DNA of 35,933 nucleotides. It comes from CAKMMH01 sp927798255. Lineage in GTDB: Bacteria; Bdellovibrionota_C; UBA2361; CAKMMH01. The stretch spans positions 1-35,933 of the forward strand of contig JAXFOK010000011.1 of assembly GCA_034180415.1 (NCBI GenBank), written 5' to 3'. The position numbers and the translations under genes are program-made. Below the pieces are notes generated by a model. The model made no database searches. It was not told the DNA's origin and saw only the letters and a list, made by a program, of their open reading frames with translations. Below are positions 26,313 through 34,307 of this stretch, piece by piece. Numbering within the stretch: position 1 is the stretch's first letter; each line of letters opens with the position of its first letter.

Positions 26313-26819
26313 ATGAAAAATCTATTATTTGAAAATGTCATTTCAAAATTTGCTAAACCTTATAATGCAAAAAGTAACGCAACAAGATGTAGGTGTATTC
26401 TTTTAAACAAAGATGGCGATAAAGTAGCAATGATTAAAAGAACAAAGCAAAATGAAAAAGTATATTATGTTTTTCCTAGTGGTGGAGTTGACAAAGAAGA
26501 TAAAAGCTTCATAGACACAATGTATAGGGAAATTAATGAAGAATTAGGATTAGCAAAAGAAAAAGTAAGTTTGATAGAAGATTATTTTATTGAAGATATG
26601 GATATATTTAAGAACGCTGTCAAAGAAGAGCATTTTTCATATTTAATATTTCTGGGTAATGCAAACACTAATGAACCCTTAAATATTTCATCGACTGCAC
26701 CAGAACTATCAAGAAATAATGGTATTTATGAACCAACTTGGATTTCATTAAGTGATATCGAAAAATTGAATATAAAACATAACTATATGCAAAAAGTAAT
26801 TATTGAATGTTTGAAATGA
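26313..26819 (+). CDS. Nudix hydrolase
   Basis: A 168-residue Nudix-fold protein that should hydrolyse a nucleoside diphosphate linked to another group. The Nudix box lies at residues 57-80: GG at 57-58 and the metal-binding core REINEELGL at 72-80 are intact. The Glu expected six residues after Gly 58 is Lys 64, with acidic residues at 62-63 nearby. AAGGAAAA lies 6 nt before the ATG, and the gene starts 24 nt after the kinase-like gene, so it is read with it. The substrate is unknown; location beside a kinase-like and a radical SAM gene suggests a small pathway, possibly on a nucleotide-linked compound. Confidence 0.86.
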   Translation: MKNLLFENVISKFAKPYNAKSNATRCRCILLNKDGDKVAMIKRTKQNEKVYYVFPSGGVDKEDKSFIDTMYREINEELGLAKEKVSLIEDYFIEDMDIFKNAVKEEHFSYLIFLGNANTNEPLNISSTAPELSRNNGIYEPTWISLSDIEKLNIKHNYMQKVIIECLK

Positions 26820-26874
26820 TCTTGCCTGTATTTACATATCTTTTTTAATTTTATTATTATTAAAAGAAAATATT

Positions 26875-28047
26875 ATGCAGTCATTAAAGAATAGTTCATG
26901 GGAGATTGATAAAGAAATTCAACCCTATATTCATGATATAACTAGGGGCTTCTTATACGTTACTGAAAGATGCAATATGAATTGCAGAGGATGTTACGTT
27001 AGTGCTAATTGCAAAAGACAAGATTTTTCTTTAGATTTTGCATACAAAGCAGTGAATACTTTAATTAAACATGGAGCAAAATCTATAACACTAATGGGCG
27101 GAGAGCCAACTCTTTGGAAAGACATAGTAAATATCGTAGAATATATTATTAAAAACAAAGTAAAAGTTGTTATAGATACTAATTGCGAAAGCCAATCATT
27201 AAACATATTAGAAAAAATAAATGCTTTTAATTCTGACATTAAAAAATTCATTAGATGGAATGTTAGCATTGATTCCCACGATGAAAAAAAACATGATTTA
27301 GCAAGGAAAAATGGAAATTGGAAAAATGTTTTAAAATTTGTAAAGTTAGCCAAGGCTCTAGGTTTTACTGTTTCAGCAACTTGTACAATAACCTCAGAAA
27401 CAAATTCACAAATATTAGAAATTTTAAGATTCTTAGAAAATATTGGAATTGAGGAGTGTAACCTTCATGCAATATCATTAGAAGGAAATGCAATTAACCG
27501 TAAAGAGTTATTAAATAGTTATTCTGATTGGAATAATATGAGAGAGAAAATATTATCAATTAATAACTTTAAAGATCTTAATATTAGATTCCCAATTTTA
27601 TATGCTCCAAAAGATCCTGGTAAATTAAGTCAAACTATATTTAAAAATATTGATCCAAATAAGATATATCGATGCATAGGTGCTCATAATGCAGATAGAT
27701 TAGGCATAAGAACAAATAATACTATTCATGTCTGTGCATTAATTGGTTTCATGGGTTTACAAGGATTTTATGTGAATAACAATACACTTAAAAAGATTAC
27801 AAATAAGTCCTCGCGCTCAACTCTAGGTCTAGCTAAATCAAATGAAATTGATTTATTTAAAATGTTTGATAAAAATAAGAAAATTTTTTGTCCAGCAACA
27901 AAATACACAAATGAAGAAATATACTGTCAATGTCCAAAAGATCAAGCTCTAGTATGTAGAAGCATAAAAATATTAAAACCAAGCATTAACAATAAAAATT
28001 ATTTTACGAAAAATTATCCATCAAATCCTAATTTAATTATTTTATAG
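26875..28047 (+). CDS. Radical SAM protein with a SPASM-like Cys-rich C-terminus
   Basis: A 390-residue radical S-adenosylmethionine enzyme. The cluster motif CNMNCRGC gives Cys 33, 37 and 40, and GGEP at 75-78 is the SAM-binding motif after strand 2. After the barrel come further Cys at 267, 287, 339, 351, 353 and 361, a spacing that suggests one or two auxiliary iron-sulfur clusters, as in SPASM-type enzymes. I cannot name a subfamily. No small peptide gene is visible beside it, so a peptide substrate is not supported. It is the third gene of the cassette and ends 77 nt before the convergent PlsC-like gene. Confidence 0.82.
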   Translation: MQSLKNSSWEIDKEIQPYIHDITRGFLYVTERCNMNCRGCYVSANCKRQDFSLDFAYKAVNTLIKHGAKSITLMGGEPTLWKDIVNIVEYIIKNKVKVVIDTNCESQSLNILEKINAFNSDIKKFIRWNVSIDSHDEKKHDLARKNGNWKNVLKFVKLAKALGFTVSATCTITSETNSQILEILRFLENIGIEECNLHAISLEGNAINRKELLNSYSDWNNMREKILSINNFKDLNIRFPILYAPKDPGKLSQTIFKNIDPNKIYRCIGAHNADRLGIRTNNTIHVCALIGFMGLQGFYVNNNTLKKITNKSSRSTLGLAKSNEIDLFKMFDKNKKIFCPATKYTNEEIYCQCPKDQALVCRSIKILKPSINNKNYFTKNYPSNPNLIIL

Positions 28048-28124
28048 AATTTTTAATCTTTATTAAAATTTCACTTATATTTCAGATATATATACGTTAT
28101 TCCCAACTTCATTATTAATTTAGA

Positions 28125-28865
28125 TCAAAAAAGCACTCTCTCAATTTCTTCTGTCAGCCTTACAGCCTGTATATAGTGTGATGATTCATCAAAATTTGAA
28201 GGAAAGATTTCGTTAAGAATAGTGATAATAAAATTTGTTCTTTTACTTCCTACCTTATACCATTTCTGCGACTTAGTAAGAACTCTTGGTGAATTAAAAA
28301 TCTTTATGGGTAATATCGGCGCTTTTGCTCTTAAGGATGCTTGTGCAAAACCTCTATGAAGTTTTAATTCATGATTTGTATTTTCTAAAGGTGTTCTTGT
28401 GCCTTCTGGAAAAATTATAAAATTATAACCTTCATTAATCGCTTTTACAGCATCATTAAGTACAACACTAGGATCAAAATTATTTACAATATATATCTTC
28501 CTTATTATATGCTTTATAAAAAAATTATTAGCTAAACTTCCCTTAACAATACAAACCGAATTTGGAACAATAGAAATAAGAAGCACAATATCAATAAGCG
28601 ATGGATGATTTGCAACGACAACACGACCTTTTAAATTTTTAATTTTTTCTTTATTCTCGACTTTAACTTTTATAAGCCAAAAAAATGACATTACAAAAAC
28701 AAAAAACTTCCAAGAGTAATGAACGGTACTTATTAAAACATATCTTTGATTTTTTTTAGGAACAATTAAAAGAGTAAGAGGGAAAATAACAGTCCCAATA
28801 AGGAATCCCCCTATTCCAAAAATGGCAAAACAAAATACTGTAAAAAAAGATCTAATATATCTCAA
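28125..28865 (-). CDS. PlsC-like 1-acylglycerol-3-phosphate-type acyltransferase of the APE locus
   Basis: A 246-residue acyltransferase with two N-terminal membrane segments (about 8-31 and 47-65). The H-x4-D motif is VVANHPSLIDIVLL near 86, and FPEGTRTPLE near 153 is the phosphate-binding block. It corresponds to the ApeD role, the acyltransferase that in known clusters lies directly before the ACP genes. Here a foreign three-gene cassette separates it from them. It starts 11 nt after the chain-length-factor gene. Confidence 0.88.
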   Translation of the reverse strand: MRYIRSFFTVFCFAIFGIGGFLIGTVIFPLTLLIVPKKNQRYVLISTVHYSWKFFVFVMSFFWLIKVKVENKEKIKNLKGRVVVANHPSLIDIVLLISIVPNSVCIVKGSLANNFFIKHIIRKIYIVNNFDPSVVLNDAVKAINEGYNFIIFPEGTRTPLENTNHELKLHRGFAQASLRAKAPILPIKIFNSPRVLTKSQKWYKVGSKRTNFIITILNEIFPSNFDESSHYIQAVRLTEEIERVLF

Positions 28866-28876
28866 CTTTTTTAAAA

Positions 28877-29566
28877 TTATCCTTTTACTAAAAAGTATTT
28901 ACTCTGAAGTTTTTTGTTATTTCCGTTCAAAAAATTAATAACTTCTAAAAAACTAGTATTTTTATTTATATCAAAAGAAGTTGTATCAATTAAAATCTTT
29001 CTTACATTTTCTTTTACATCCTTACATTTTATATTTTTTGAAAGTAAAACTCCAAATCCAAAACCATGCTTAAATTCTTCTGTAATATCCTTGTTAACTT
29101 CTTTATAAAAATCTGGTATTGGTTCTTCAGCATATACAAGAAGAACATCTTCTTTTGAACTAATAGCCTCTAATAATGAAGAATCAATTGTATCTTCATT
29201 ACTTGCTATCGTAGTGTAATTATTCTTTAATTTATTAATGATTGTAAACATTCCTAAAGCCGCATTATGAACTGAATGACTAAATCCTGCAGGGGACATC
29301 TCTTTTTCGTTATACATCTGCTCTATTAATTTTATAGTTTCTCTCCATTCTCCAAAACGAGAAGCAAAAATAATCTTTACATTCTCATCTATAGGTAAAA
29401 GATTGTTTGTAATAAAAATTCCAATTTTTTCAATTAAGGTTAATCTTCTTCTAATAAGCGAGGGAATAAAATTTACGTTAGGACACTCCTCATTAGAGTC
29501 CCCTTGCCAAACAAAATATTTCTCTAAATAAAAGACATTATTCATACTTGAAAATATACACACCAT
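28877..29566 (-). CDS. Beta-ketoacyl synthase chain-length-factor-like protein of the APE locus
   Basis: A 229-residue protein with the pattern of the short ketosynthase-like subunits of aryl polyene clusters: VNFIPSLIRRRLTLIEK near the start, IIFASRFGEWRETIKLIEQM, and SPAGFSHSVHNAALGMFTI. It lacks the Cys-His-Lys catalytic set of a true ketosynthase and is therefore expected to pair with the KS at 29619 (the ApeC role beside ApeO) and set chain length. The first residues are uncertain: an ATG at codon 8 (29545, MNNVFYLEKYFVW) fits the family as well as the one at 29566. It is divergent from the KS gene with only 52 nt between them. Confidence 0.85.
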   Translation of the reverse strand: MVCIFSSMNNVFYLEKYFVWQGDSNEECPNVNFIPSLIRRRLTLIEKIGIFITNNLLPIDENVKIIFASRFGEWRETIKLIEQMYNEKEMSPAGFSHSVHNAALGMFTIINKLKNNYTTIASNEDTIDSSLLEAISSKEDVLLVYAEEPIPDFYKEVNKDITEEFKHGFGFGVLLSKNIKCKDVKENVRKILIDTTSFDINKNTSFLEVINFLNGNNKKLQSKYFLVKG

Positions 29567-29618
29567 TAATTATAGTAAAAATATTAGTGTAAATATTAAA
29601 TTTTTCAAGTTATAATAT

Positions 29619-30782
29619 ATGAATATTATTTTAACCCATTTAGGGCTAGTGTGTAGTCTAGGAACAACCCAAGACGAGATTATACATAATGCAAAATTAG
29701 GAAATCAAACTTGCCTTAACTTTATCTCAACTGATATTCCAAATGAAACAGTGCCATTTTTTGAAGTTAAAGATAACAAAAAAACTCATATGAGGTGCTT
29801 TAGACTTCTTGATATTACACTAGAACAAATCATGCCACAAATTGTTAAATTAAAAGAAAAATATCCTCTTAACAAACTCGGTATTGTTTTAGGAAACACC
29901 AATACTGGAGTCCATGAAGCACAAAATGATATTAATAAGTGGTTAGAAACTAAAACAATTAATAAGAATTTTTCATTTGAAAAAATTGAGCTTGGCAGCT
30001 CGGCTACTTACCTAAAAGAGAAACTAGGCTTTCTTGGGCCCTCGTATGTTATTTCAACAGCTTGTTCTTCAAGTGCAAAAGCCTTTCAAAGCGCTAGAAA
30101 TTTAATTTCAAATAATATTTGTGATGCAGTACTTGTTGGAGGCGTCGATTCTAGATGTTCTTTTGCCAATCAAGGTTTTTTTTCATTAAGTGCGCTTTCT
30201 TTAAAACACACTAATCCATTTTCAAAAAACAGAGATGGAATAAATCTTGGTGAGGGAGCAGCGCTTTTTATAATGGAAAAAGAAGAAAATATACAAAATT
30301 ATGAAACAAATGAAAAATCAATCAAACTTCTTGGAATTGGTGAAAGCTCTGATGCTTATGATTTAACAAGTCCAGACCCTACAGGAAATGGCGCTTATAC
30401 TTCTATGAAACGCGCGTTAGAAGATGCTGCGTTAAATGCTGACCAAATTAACTACATTAATATGCATGGTACAGGAACAATAGCAAATGATAAAATGGAA
30501 GGAATTGCTATTTATGATTTATTTAATGATAAGATATTATGTGCCTCAACAAAATCACTAACAGGGCACACACTTGGTGCCTCTGGGGCTATTGAAGCAG
30601 CGCTATCGTGGCTTATGCTAAAATTTAATTTTATTATTCCCCATAAATTTGATAATGATTTTGACGATGAAATTCCTAAAATAAAATTAGCAAAAGGAAA
30701 TGAAGATATAGAATTAAAAAATATTTTAAGTAATTCTTTTGCTTTTGGTGGAAGTAATTGTTCTTTAATTTTAGGTAAATAA
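29619..30782 (+). CDS. Beta-ketoacyl-ACP synthase (APE locus, ApeO-like)
   Basis: A 387-residue condensing enzyme of thiolase fold that elongates the polyene chain on ACP. The nucleophile is Cys 149 in STACSSSAKA; the catalytic histidines are His 283 in NMHGTGT and His 317 in LTGHTLGASGA, and Lys 312 precedes the latter. The glycine-rich C-terminal loop NSFAFGGSN is present. It is the first gene of the plus-strand block KS-dehydratase-KR-KS. Its probable partner is the chain-length-factor-like protein encoded divergently. Confidence 0.93.
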   Translation: MNIILTHLGLVCSLGTTQDEIIHNAKLGNQTCLNFISTDIPNETVPFFEVKDNKKTHMRCFRLLDITLEQIMPQIVKLKEKYPLNKLGIVLGNTNTGVHEAQNDINKWLETKTINKNFSFEKIELGSSATYLKEKLGFLGPSYVISTACSSSAKAFQSARNLISNNICDAVLVGGVDSRCSFANQGFFSLSALSLKHTNPFSKNRDGINLGEGAALFIMEKEENIQNYETNEKSIKLLGIGESSDAYDLTSPDPTGNGAYTSMKRALEDAALNADQINYINMHGTGTIANDKMEGIAIYDLFNDKILCASTKSLTGHTLGASGAIEAALSWLMLKFNFIIPHKFDNDFDDEIPKIKLAKGNEDIELKNILSNSFAFGGSNCSLILGK

Positions 30783-30804
30783 AAAAGGAAAGTTTCTTAA
30801 AGAT

Positions 30805-31293
30805 ATGGAAGAAAATGTTATAACAAAAAATATTAAATATGATGTAGCAAGACTTTTACCTCATAAGCCCCCTATGGTTTTTATTTCAAGTATTAAAAAG
30901 GTAGATCTTCAAAATGGTACTTTAACGGCAAAAGTAGTTATTAAAGAATCTGATATGCTTTATGATAGTACAATAAAAGGTGTTCCATCTTATGCTTCTT
31001 TAGAGTATATGGCACAAGCCATAGGCTGTTTTGCTGGAATTTCAGATTTAACTTCCGACCCCAATATTGCCCCAAGAGTTGGTTTTATCATGGGAACTAG
31101 AAAATTAAGCCTAAATGCTCCCATTTTAAAGCTAGGAATGACCTATTTTGTCGATGTTCATACTTTATTTTCAGATGGCAATATAGTATCTTTTGAATGT
31201 CGTTTATATGATGATAATTTCGAAATTGCGAGTGCAACGATTAACGCATATAGACCAGATGATGTTGACGAATTTATTTTAAATTTGAAATAA
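30805..31293 (+). CDS. ApeP-type 3-hydroxyacyl-ACP dehydratase
   Basis: A 162-residue hotdog-fold protein. The motif RLLPHKPPMVFISSI with its His near residue 19 and the helix YASLEYMAQAIGCFAG are typical of the FabZ-like dehydratases of aryl polyene clusters. It should remove water from the 3-hydroxyacyl intermediate in each round. A good ribosome binding site (AAAGGAAAG) lies before the ATG. A second dehydratase domain is fused to the ligase encoded at 21994. Confidence 0.88.
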   Translation: MEENVITKNIKYDVARLLPHKPPMVFISSIKKVDLQNGTLTAKVVIKESDMLYDSTIKGVPSYASLEYMAQAIGCFAGISDLTSDPNIAPRVGFIMGTRKLSLNAPILKLGMTYFVDVHTLFSDGNIVSFECRLYDDNFEIASATINAYRPDDVDEFILNLK

Positions 31294-31299
31294 AATATT

Positions 31300-32037
31300 A
31301 TGACAGCAAAACGAATATTAATTACAGGTGCAAGTAGAGGTATAGGAAAAGGCATTGCCCTATATCTTGCAAATCTTACAAATGAAGATTACGAGTTAGT
31401 TCTTCATTACAATAAAAATAAGGAACTAGCAGAAGAGTTATTAAATGAGATTTCTAATCTTCATAAAAAAGCTTCTCTTATATCTTTTGATATATCAGAT
31501 AGAGAGCAAACAAAAAACGCGATAGAAAATGATATAAATGAAAATGGTGTTTATTATGGTGTAATCTGTAACGCTGGAATCAACAAAGACAATCCATTTC
31601 CATTACTTGCAGATGAGGAATGGGACAAAGTAGTTCACACCAACTTAGATGGTTTTTATAATGTATTAAAACCTCTTGTTATGCCAATGGTACAAAGACG
31701 AGAAAGAGGACGAATCATTGCTATCTCCTCTATTTCAGGGCTTATTGGAAACAGAGGACAAGTAAATTATTCTGCTTCTAAAGCTGGCATCATAGGTGCC
31801 ACAAAGGCTCTTGCTATGGAGCTTGCAAAACATAAAATCACAGTTAATGCGATAGCCCCCGGCGTTATTGAATCTGATATGACAAAAGATTTACCATTAG
31901 ATGAAATTAAAAAACTTATTCCTATGAAACGTATTGGAAAAACAAAAGAAGTTGCAAGTCTTGTAGCCTACCTCTTATCAGAAGATGCAGATTATATTAC
32001 AAGACAAGTAATTTCTGTTAATGGAGGAATGATTTAA
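31300..32037 (+). CDS. 3-oxoacyl-ACP reductase (FabG-like) of the APE locus
   Basis: A 245-residue short-chain dehydrogenase that reduces the 3-keto group with NADPH. The Rossmann motif TGASRGIGKGIA is at 9-20, NAG at 91-93, and the catalytic Ser 144, Tyr 157 and Lys 161 lie in ISSISG and NYSASK. The C-terminal block RIGKTKEVASLVAYL is also typical. Its stop codon shares one base with the start of the next KS gene (TAATG), so the two are translationally coupled. Confidence 0.95.
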   Translation: MTAKRILITGASRGIGKGIALYLANLTNEDYELVLHYNKNKELAEELLNEISNLHKKASLISFDISDREQTKNAIENDINENGVYYGVICNAGINKDNPFPLLADEEWDKVVHTNLDGFYNVLKPLVMPMVQRRERGRIIAISSISGLIGNRGQVNYSASKAGIIGATKALAMELAKHKITVNAIAPGVIESDMTKDLPLDEIKKLIPMKRIGKTKEVASLVAYLLSEDADYITRQVISVNGGMI

Positions 32038-33275
32038 TGAGAAGAGTTGTAATTACAGGCATGGGACTAGTAAGCTCGCTTGGAAATGACTTAGAAACTT
32101 CATTTAATAGACTTCATACTTACGAAAATGCAGTGGTTAATTTAAAAGATTTACATAAATATGAAGGACTAAACTCTAAGCTTGCATCTCTTGCAGATTC
32201 ATTTGTAATACCTTCTCACTACACAAGAAAAACTCTTCGCACAATGGGGTCAATTTCCATAATGGCACTTTATGCAACTGAAGAAGCGTTAAAGCAAGCA
32301 GGATTAAAAATCGGTGATGAATTTTCAGATGAAATTTCAAATGGCACGACTGGAGTTTCTTACGGTTCATCTTTTGGTTCAGTAGAACCAGTTCGTGATT
32401 TTGCAAATATGCTCACAAACAACGAAGTAATGGGAATTAATTCATCTACTTATGTAAAAATAATGCCTCAAACAACAGCTGTTAATATTTCATTATATTT
32501 AAAAACAACTGGTAGACTTATTCCATCAGGAACTGCATGCACATCTGGAAGTCTTTCAATAGGATTTTCATATGAAACAATAAAAAGTGGATTACAAGAT
32601 ATAATGATTGCAGGAGGTGCAGAGGAGTTTAGCCCAACAGAAGTTGCAGTGTTTGACACGATGTTTGCAACTAGTTGTAAAAATGATACTCCAAAACTTA
32701 CACCATCACCTTTTGATAAAAATAGAGATGGTCTAGTAATTGGAGAAGGCGCTGGAACTTTAATTTTAGAAGAATATGAGCATGCGAAAAGAAGAAACGC
32801 TCCAATTATTGCGGAAATTGTAGGGTTTGGAACGAACACAGATGGCACTCATATTACTCAACCAAATCATATTGCGATGGCAAAATGTATGGAGCTAGCA
32901 TTAAAAAGTGCTTCTTTATCTTCAAAAGATATAGGTTATATAAACGCACATGGTACAGCTACCATGCAAGGTGACCTTGCTGAAACGACGGCAACGCAAA
33001 ATGTTTTTGGAAGTAACACTCCTATTAGCTCTCTTAAAAGTTATGTAGGGCATACGCTTGGTGCTTGTGGTTCTCTTGAAGCGATTTGGTCAATAATGAT
33101 GATGAATTCTAATTGGTATGCACCAACACTTAATTTAAACACGCCAGATGAAACAATAGGAAAACTAGATTACATTATGCATGAAGGGCGAGAGTTTTCA
33201 TCAGATTATATTATGTCTAATAACTTTGCATTTGGAGGGATAAATACTTCGCTAATATTTAAGAAGTTTATATAA
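32037..33275 (+). CDS. Beta-ketoacyl-ACP synthase (FabF-like, ApeR role)
   Basis: A 412-residue condensing enzyme. The nucleophile is Cys 168 in GTACTSGSLS, with His 305 in NAHGTAT, Lys 334 in SSLKSYVG and His 339 in GHTLGACGS. The N-terminus RRVVITGMGLVSSLG is typical of FabF. In known aryl polyene pathways a second, homodimeric KS is thought to start chain growth from the aryl starter. It is the last gene of the plus-strand block and ends 16 nt before a convergent metallopeptidase gene. Confidence 0.94.
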   Translation: MRRVVITGMGLVSSLGNDLETSFNRLHTYENAVVNLKDLHKYEGLNSKLASLADSFVIPSHYTRKTLRTMGSISIMALYATEEALKQAGLKIGDEFSDEISNGTTGVSYGSSFGSVEPVRDFANMLTNNEVMGINSSTYVKIMPQTTAVNISLYLKTTGRLIPSGTACTSGSLSIGFSYETIKSGLQDIMIAGGAEEFSPTEVAVFDTMFATSCKNDTPKLTPSPFDKNRDGLVIGEGAGTLILEEYEHAKRRNAPIIAEIVGFGTNTDGTHITQPNHIAMAKCMELALKSASLSSKDIGYINAHGTATMQGDLAETTATQNVFGSNTPISSLKSYVGHTLGACGSLEAIWSIMMMNSNWYAPTLNLNTPDETIGKLDYIMHEGREFSSDYIMSNNFAFGGINTSLIFKKFI

Positions 33276-33291
33276 AATTTCTACTAAATAT

Positions 33292-34056
33292 TTAAAATTT
33301 ATTTTTATACTTTTCTTTCAAAAATTTATGCCAGCTACGTTCAAACTTATTTTTTGAAATCTTCATGGTTTTAAAGATGTCACTATTAGGATTAATTAAT
33401 ATTTTTAAGATCATAGATTTTCCAAAAATATTAATAATTGTTTCTATCATACTTATAGTAAAAATGAATGAAAGATTTTTTTTAAATGACCAACTATTTG
33501 TTCCAACTTCTAAAAAATCGATATTAGGCAAATTATCATTTTTTAAGGCTTTTAAAATAATATTTTTCTCATCTTTTGATAATATTTTATCATTAACATT
33601 ATCATTTGATAAATACATAGCAAGTCCCTCGTTAAACCACTCTGGAAAAAAGTTTTGGGTAGTATCGCTATATATAGAAGCAAACTCATGCGCTAATTCA
33701 TGTGATAAAACATTAATCATTGATTTATAAGATCTATCCTTACTACCAAGTGAGGGATCAATCGTAACAACAGCTCCCGCGCCACCACCAGCAATACACC
33801 AATTAGGCATTCTCTTACCATAACATTCTTTATGTAGCCAACTTAATTTTGGATAGATATAAACAGGTATAATTGGATTATTTTTAAAATTAAAAAATTT
33901 AATATATTTTTTATAAGAATCTTCCAAAACATTTTTAATATCAACAAATACTTTTTCTTTTTGCGCGAAGCTTTCATCAAAAAAATAATTAAAATGTTTT
34001 GAAATCTTGCTTGCTTTTAAATAAGATGATTCAGATATTGCTTTTCTATTCACCAT
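33292..34056 (-). CDS. Gluzincin-type metallopeptidase (peptidase MA-like)
   Basis: A 254-residue zinc protease. LSHELAHEF gives the zinc ligands His 119 and His 123 and the catalytic Glu 120, and PEWFNEGLAMY supplies the third ligand Glu 143 after the usual short spacer; this is the pattern of the peptidase MA-like family. A glycine-rich stretch GGGAGAVVTID (90-100) precedes it. There is no signal peptide or membrane segment, so it should act in the cytoplasm. It lies downstream of a 48-residue peptide gene and its radical SAM enzyme, on the same strand but behind a terminator. A role in removing the leader of that peptide is attractive but inferred. No ribosome binding site is evident. Confidence 0.85.
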   Translation of the reverse strand: MVNRKAISESSYLKASKISKHFNYFFDESFAQKEKVFVDIKNVLEDSYKKYIKFFNFKNNPIIPVYIYPKLSWLHKECYGKRMPNWCIAGGGAGAVVTIDPSLGSKDRSYKSMINVLSHELAHEFASIYSDTTQNFFPEWFNEGLAMYLSNDNVNDKILSKDEKNIILKALKNDNLPNIDFLEVGTNSWSFKKNLSFIFTISMIETIINIFGKSMILKILINPNSDIFKTMKISKNKFERSWHKFLKEKYKNKF

Positions 34057-34073
34057 AATTTTATTAATACATG

Positions 34074-34113
34074 AAAAAAATCGGGAGTAAATACCAAAAT
34101 GATATCTACTCCC
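34074..34113 (-). terminator. Rho-independent terminator after the precursor peptide gene
   Basis: On the minus strand GGGAGTA (34107-34113) pairs with TACTCCC (34083-34089), and a run of seven T follows one base after CGA. It lies 28 nt after the peptide stop codon and 18 nt before the metallopeptidase start, so the protease would depend on read-through or its own promoter. Confidence 0.85.
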
Positions 34114-34141
34114 TAGAAGGCAAGAACCTTCGAAAAGACAA

Positions 34142-34288
34142 CTAGCGGTTACACTTAGGCGGATGCGCCAAGCACAAACAGTTCATGTCAAATGGCTTGA
34201 TATTAGTCTTGCCAATGACAATACTCAAGATTTGAGGACTTCGTTCTTTTTTTACAGAACCAGTCTTCTTATCTTTAACTTGAACCAT
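34142..34288 (-). CDS. Candidate RiPP precursor peptide (48 residues)
   Basis: A short gene directly downstream (19 nt) of the radical SAM maturase gene. Its start is the best supported in the window: GAAAGGAGGTGCGAG lies immediately before the ATG, an almost perfect ribosome binding site. The first half is basic and polar (MVQVKDKKTGSVKKE), the middle has a short hydrophobic run (ILSIVIGK, 20-27), and the C-terminus NCLCLAHPPKCNR holds all three Cys (37, 39, 46) with a His-Pro-Pro between them. This division into a charged leader and a Cys-containing core is typical of peptides modified by radical SAM/SPASM enzymes. There is no signal peptide or double-Gly site. A terminator closes the transcript. 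I know of no named family with this core. Confidence 0.8.
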   Translation of the reverse strand: MVQVKDKKTGSVKKERSPQILSIVIGKTNIKPFDMNCLCLAHPPKCNR

Positions 34289-34307
34289 CTCGCACCTCCT
34301 TTCTTAT

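Noticed and set aside
26875..28124. Possible peptide substrate gene beside the first radical SAM gene
   Set aside because: The gaps on both sides (55 and 77 nt) contain no small frame with a ribosome binding site, so a RiPP role is not claimed for that cassette.
29611..29616. TATAAT just before the KS start codon as a promoter
   Set aside because: It would place the transcription start inside the gene after the ATG. In such AT-rich DNA it is probably chance.
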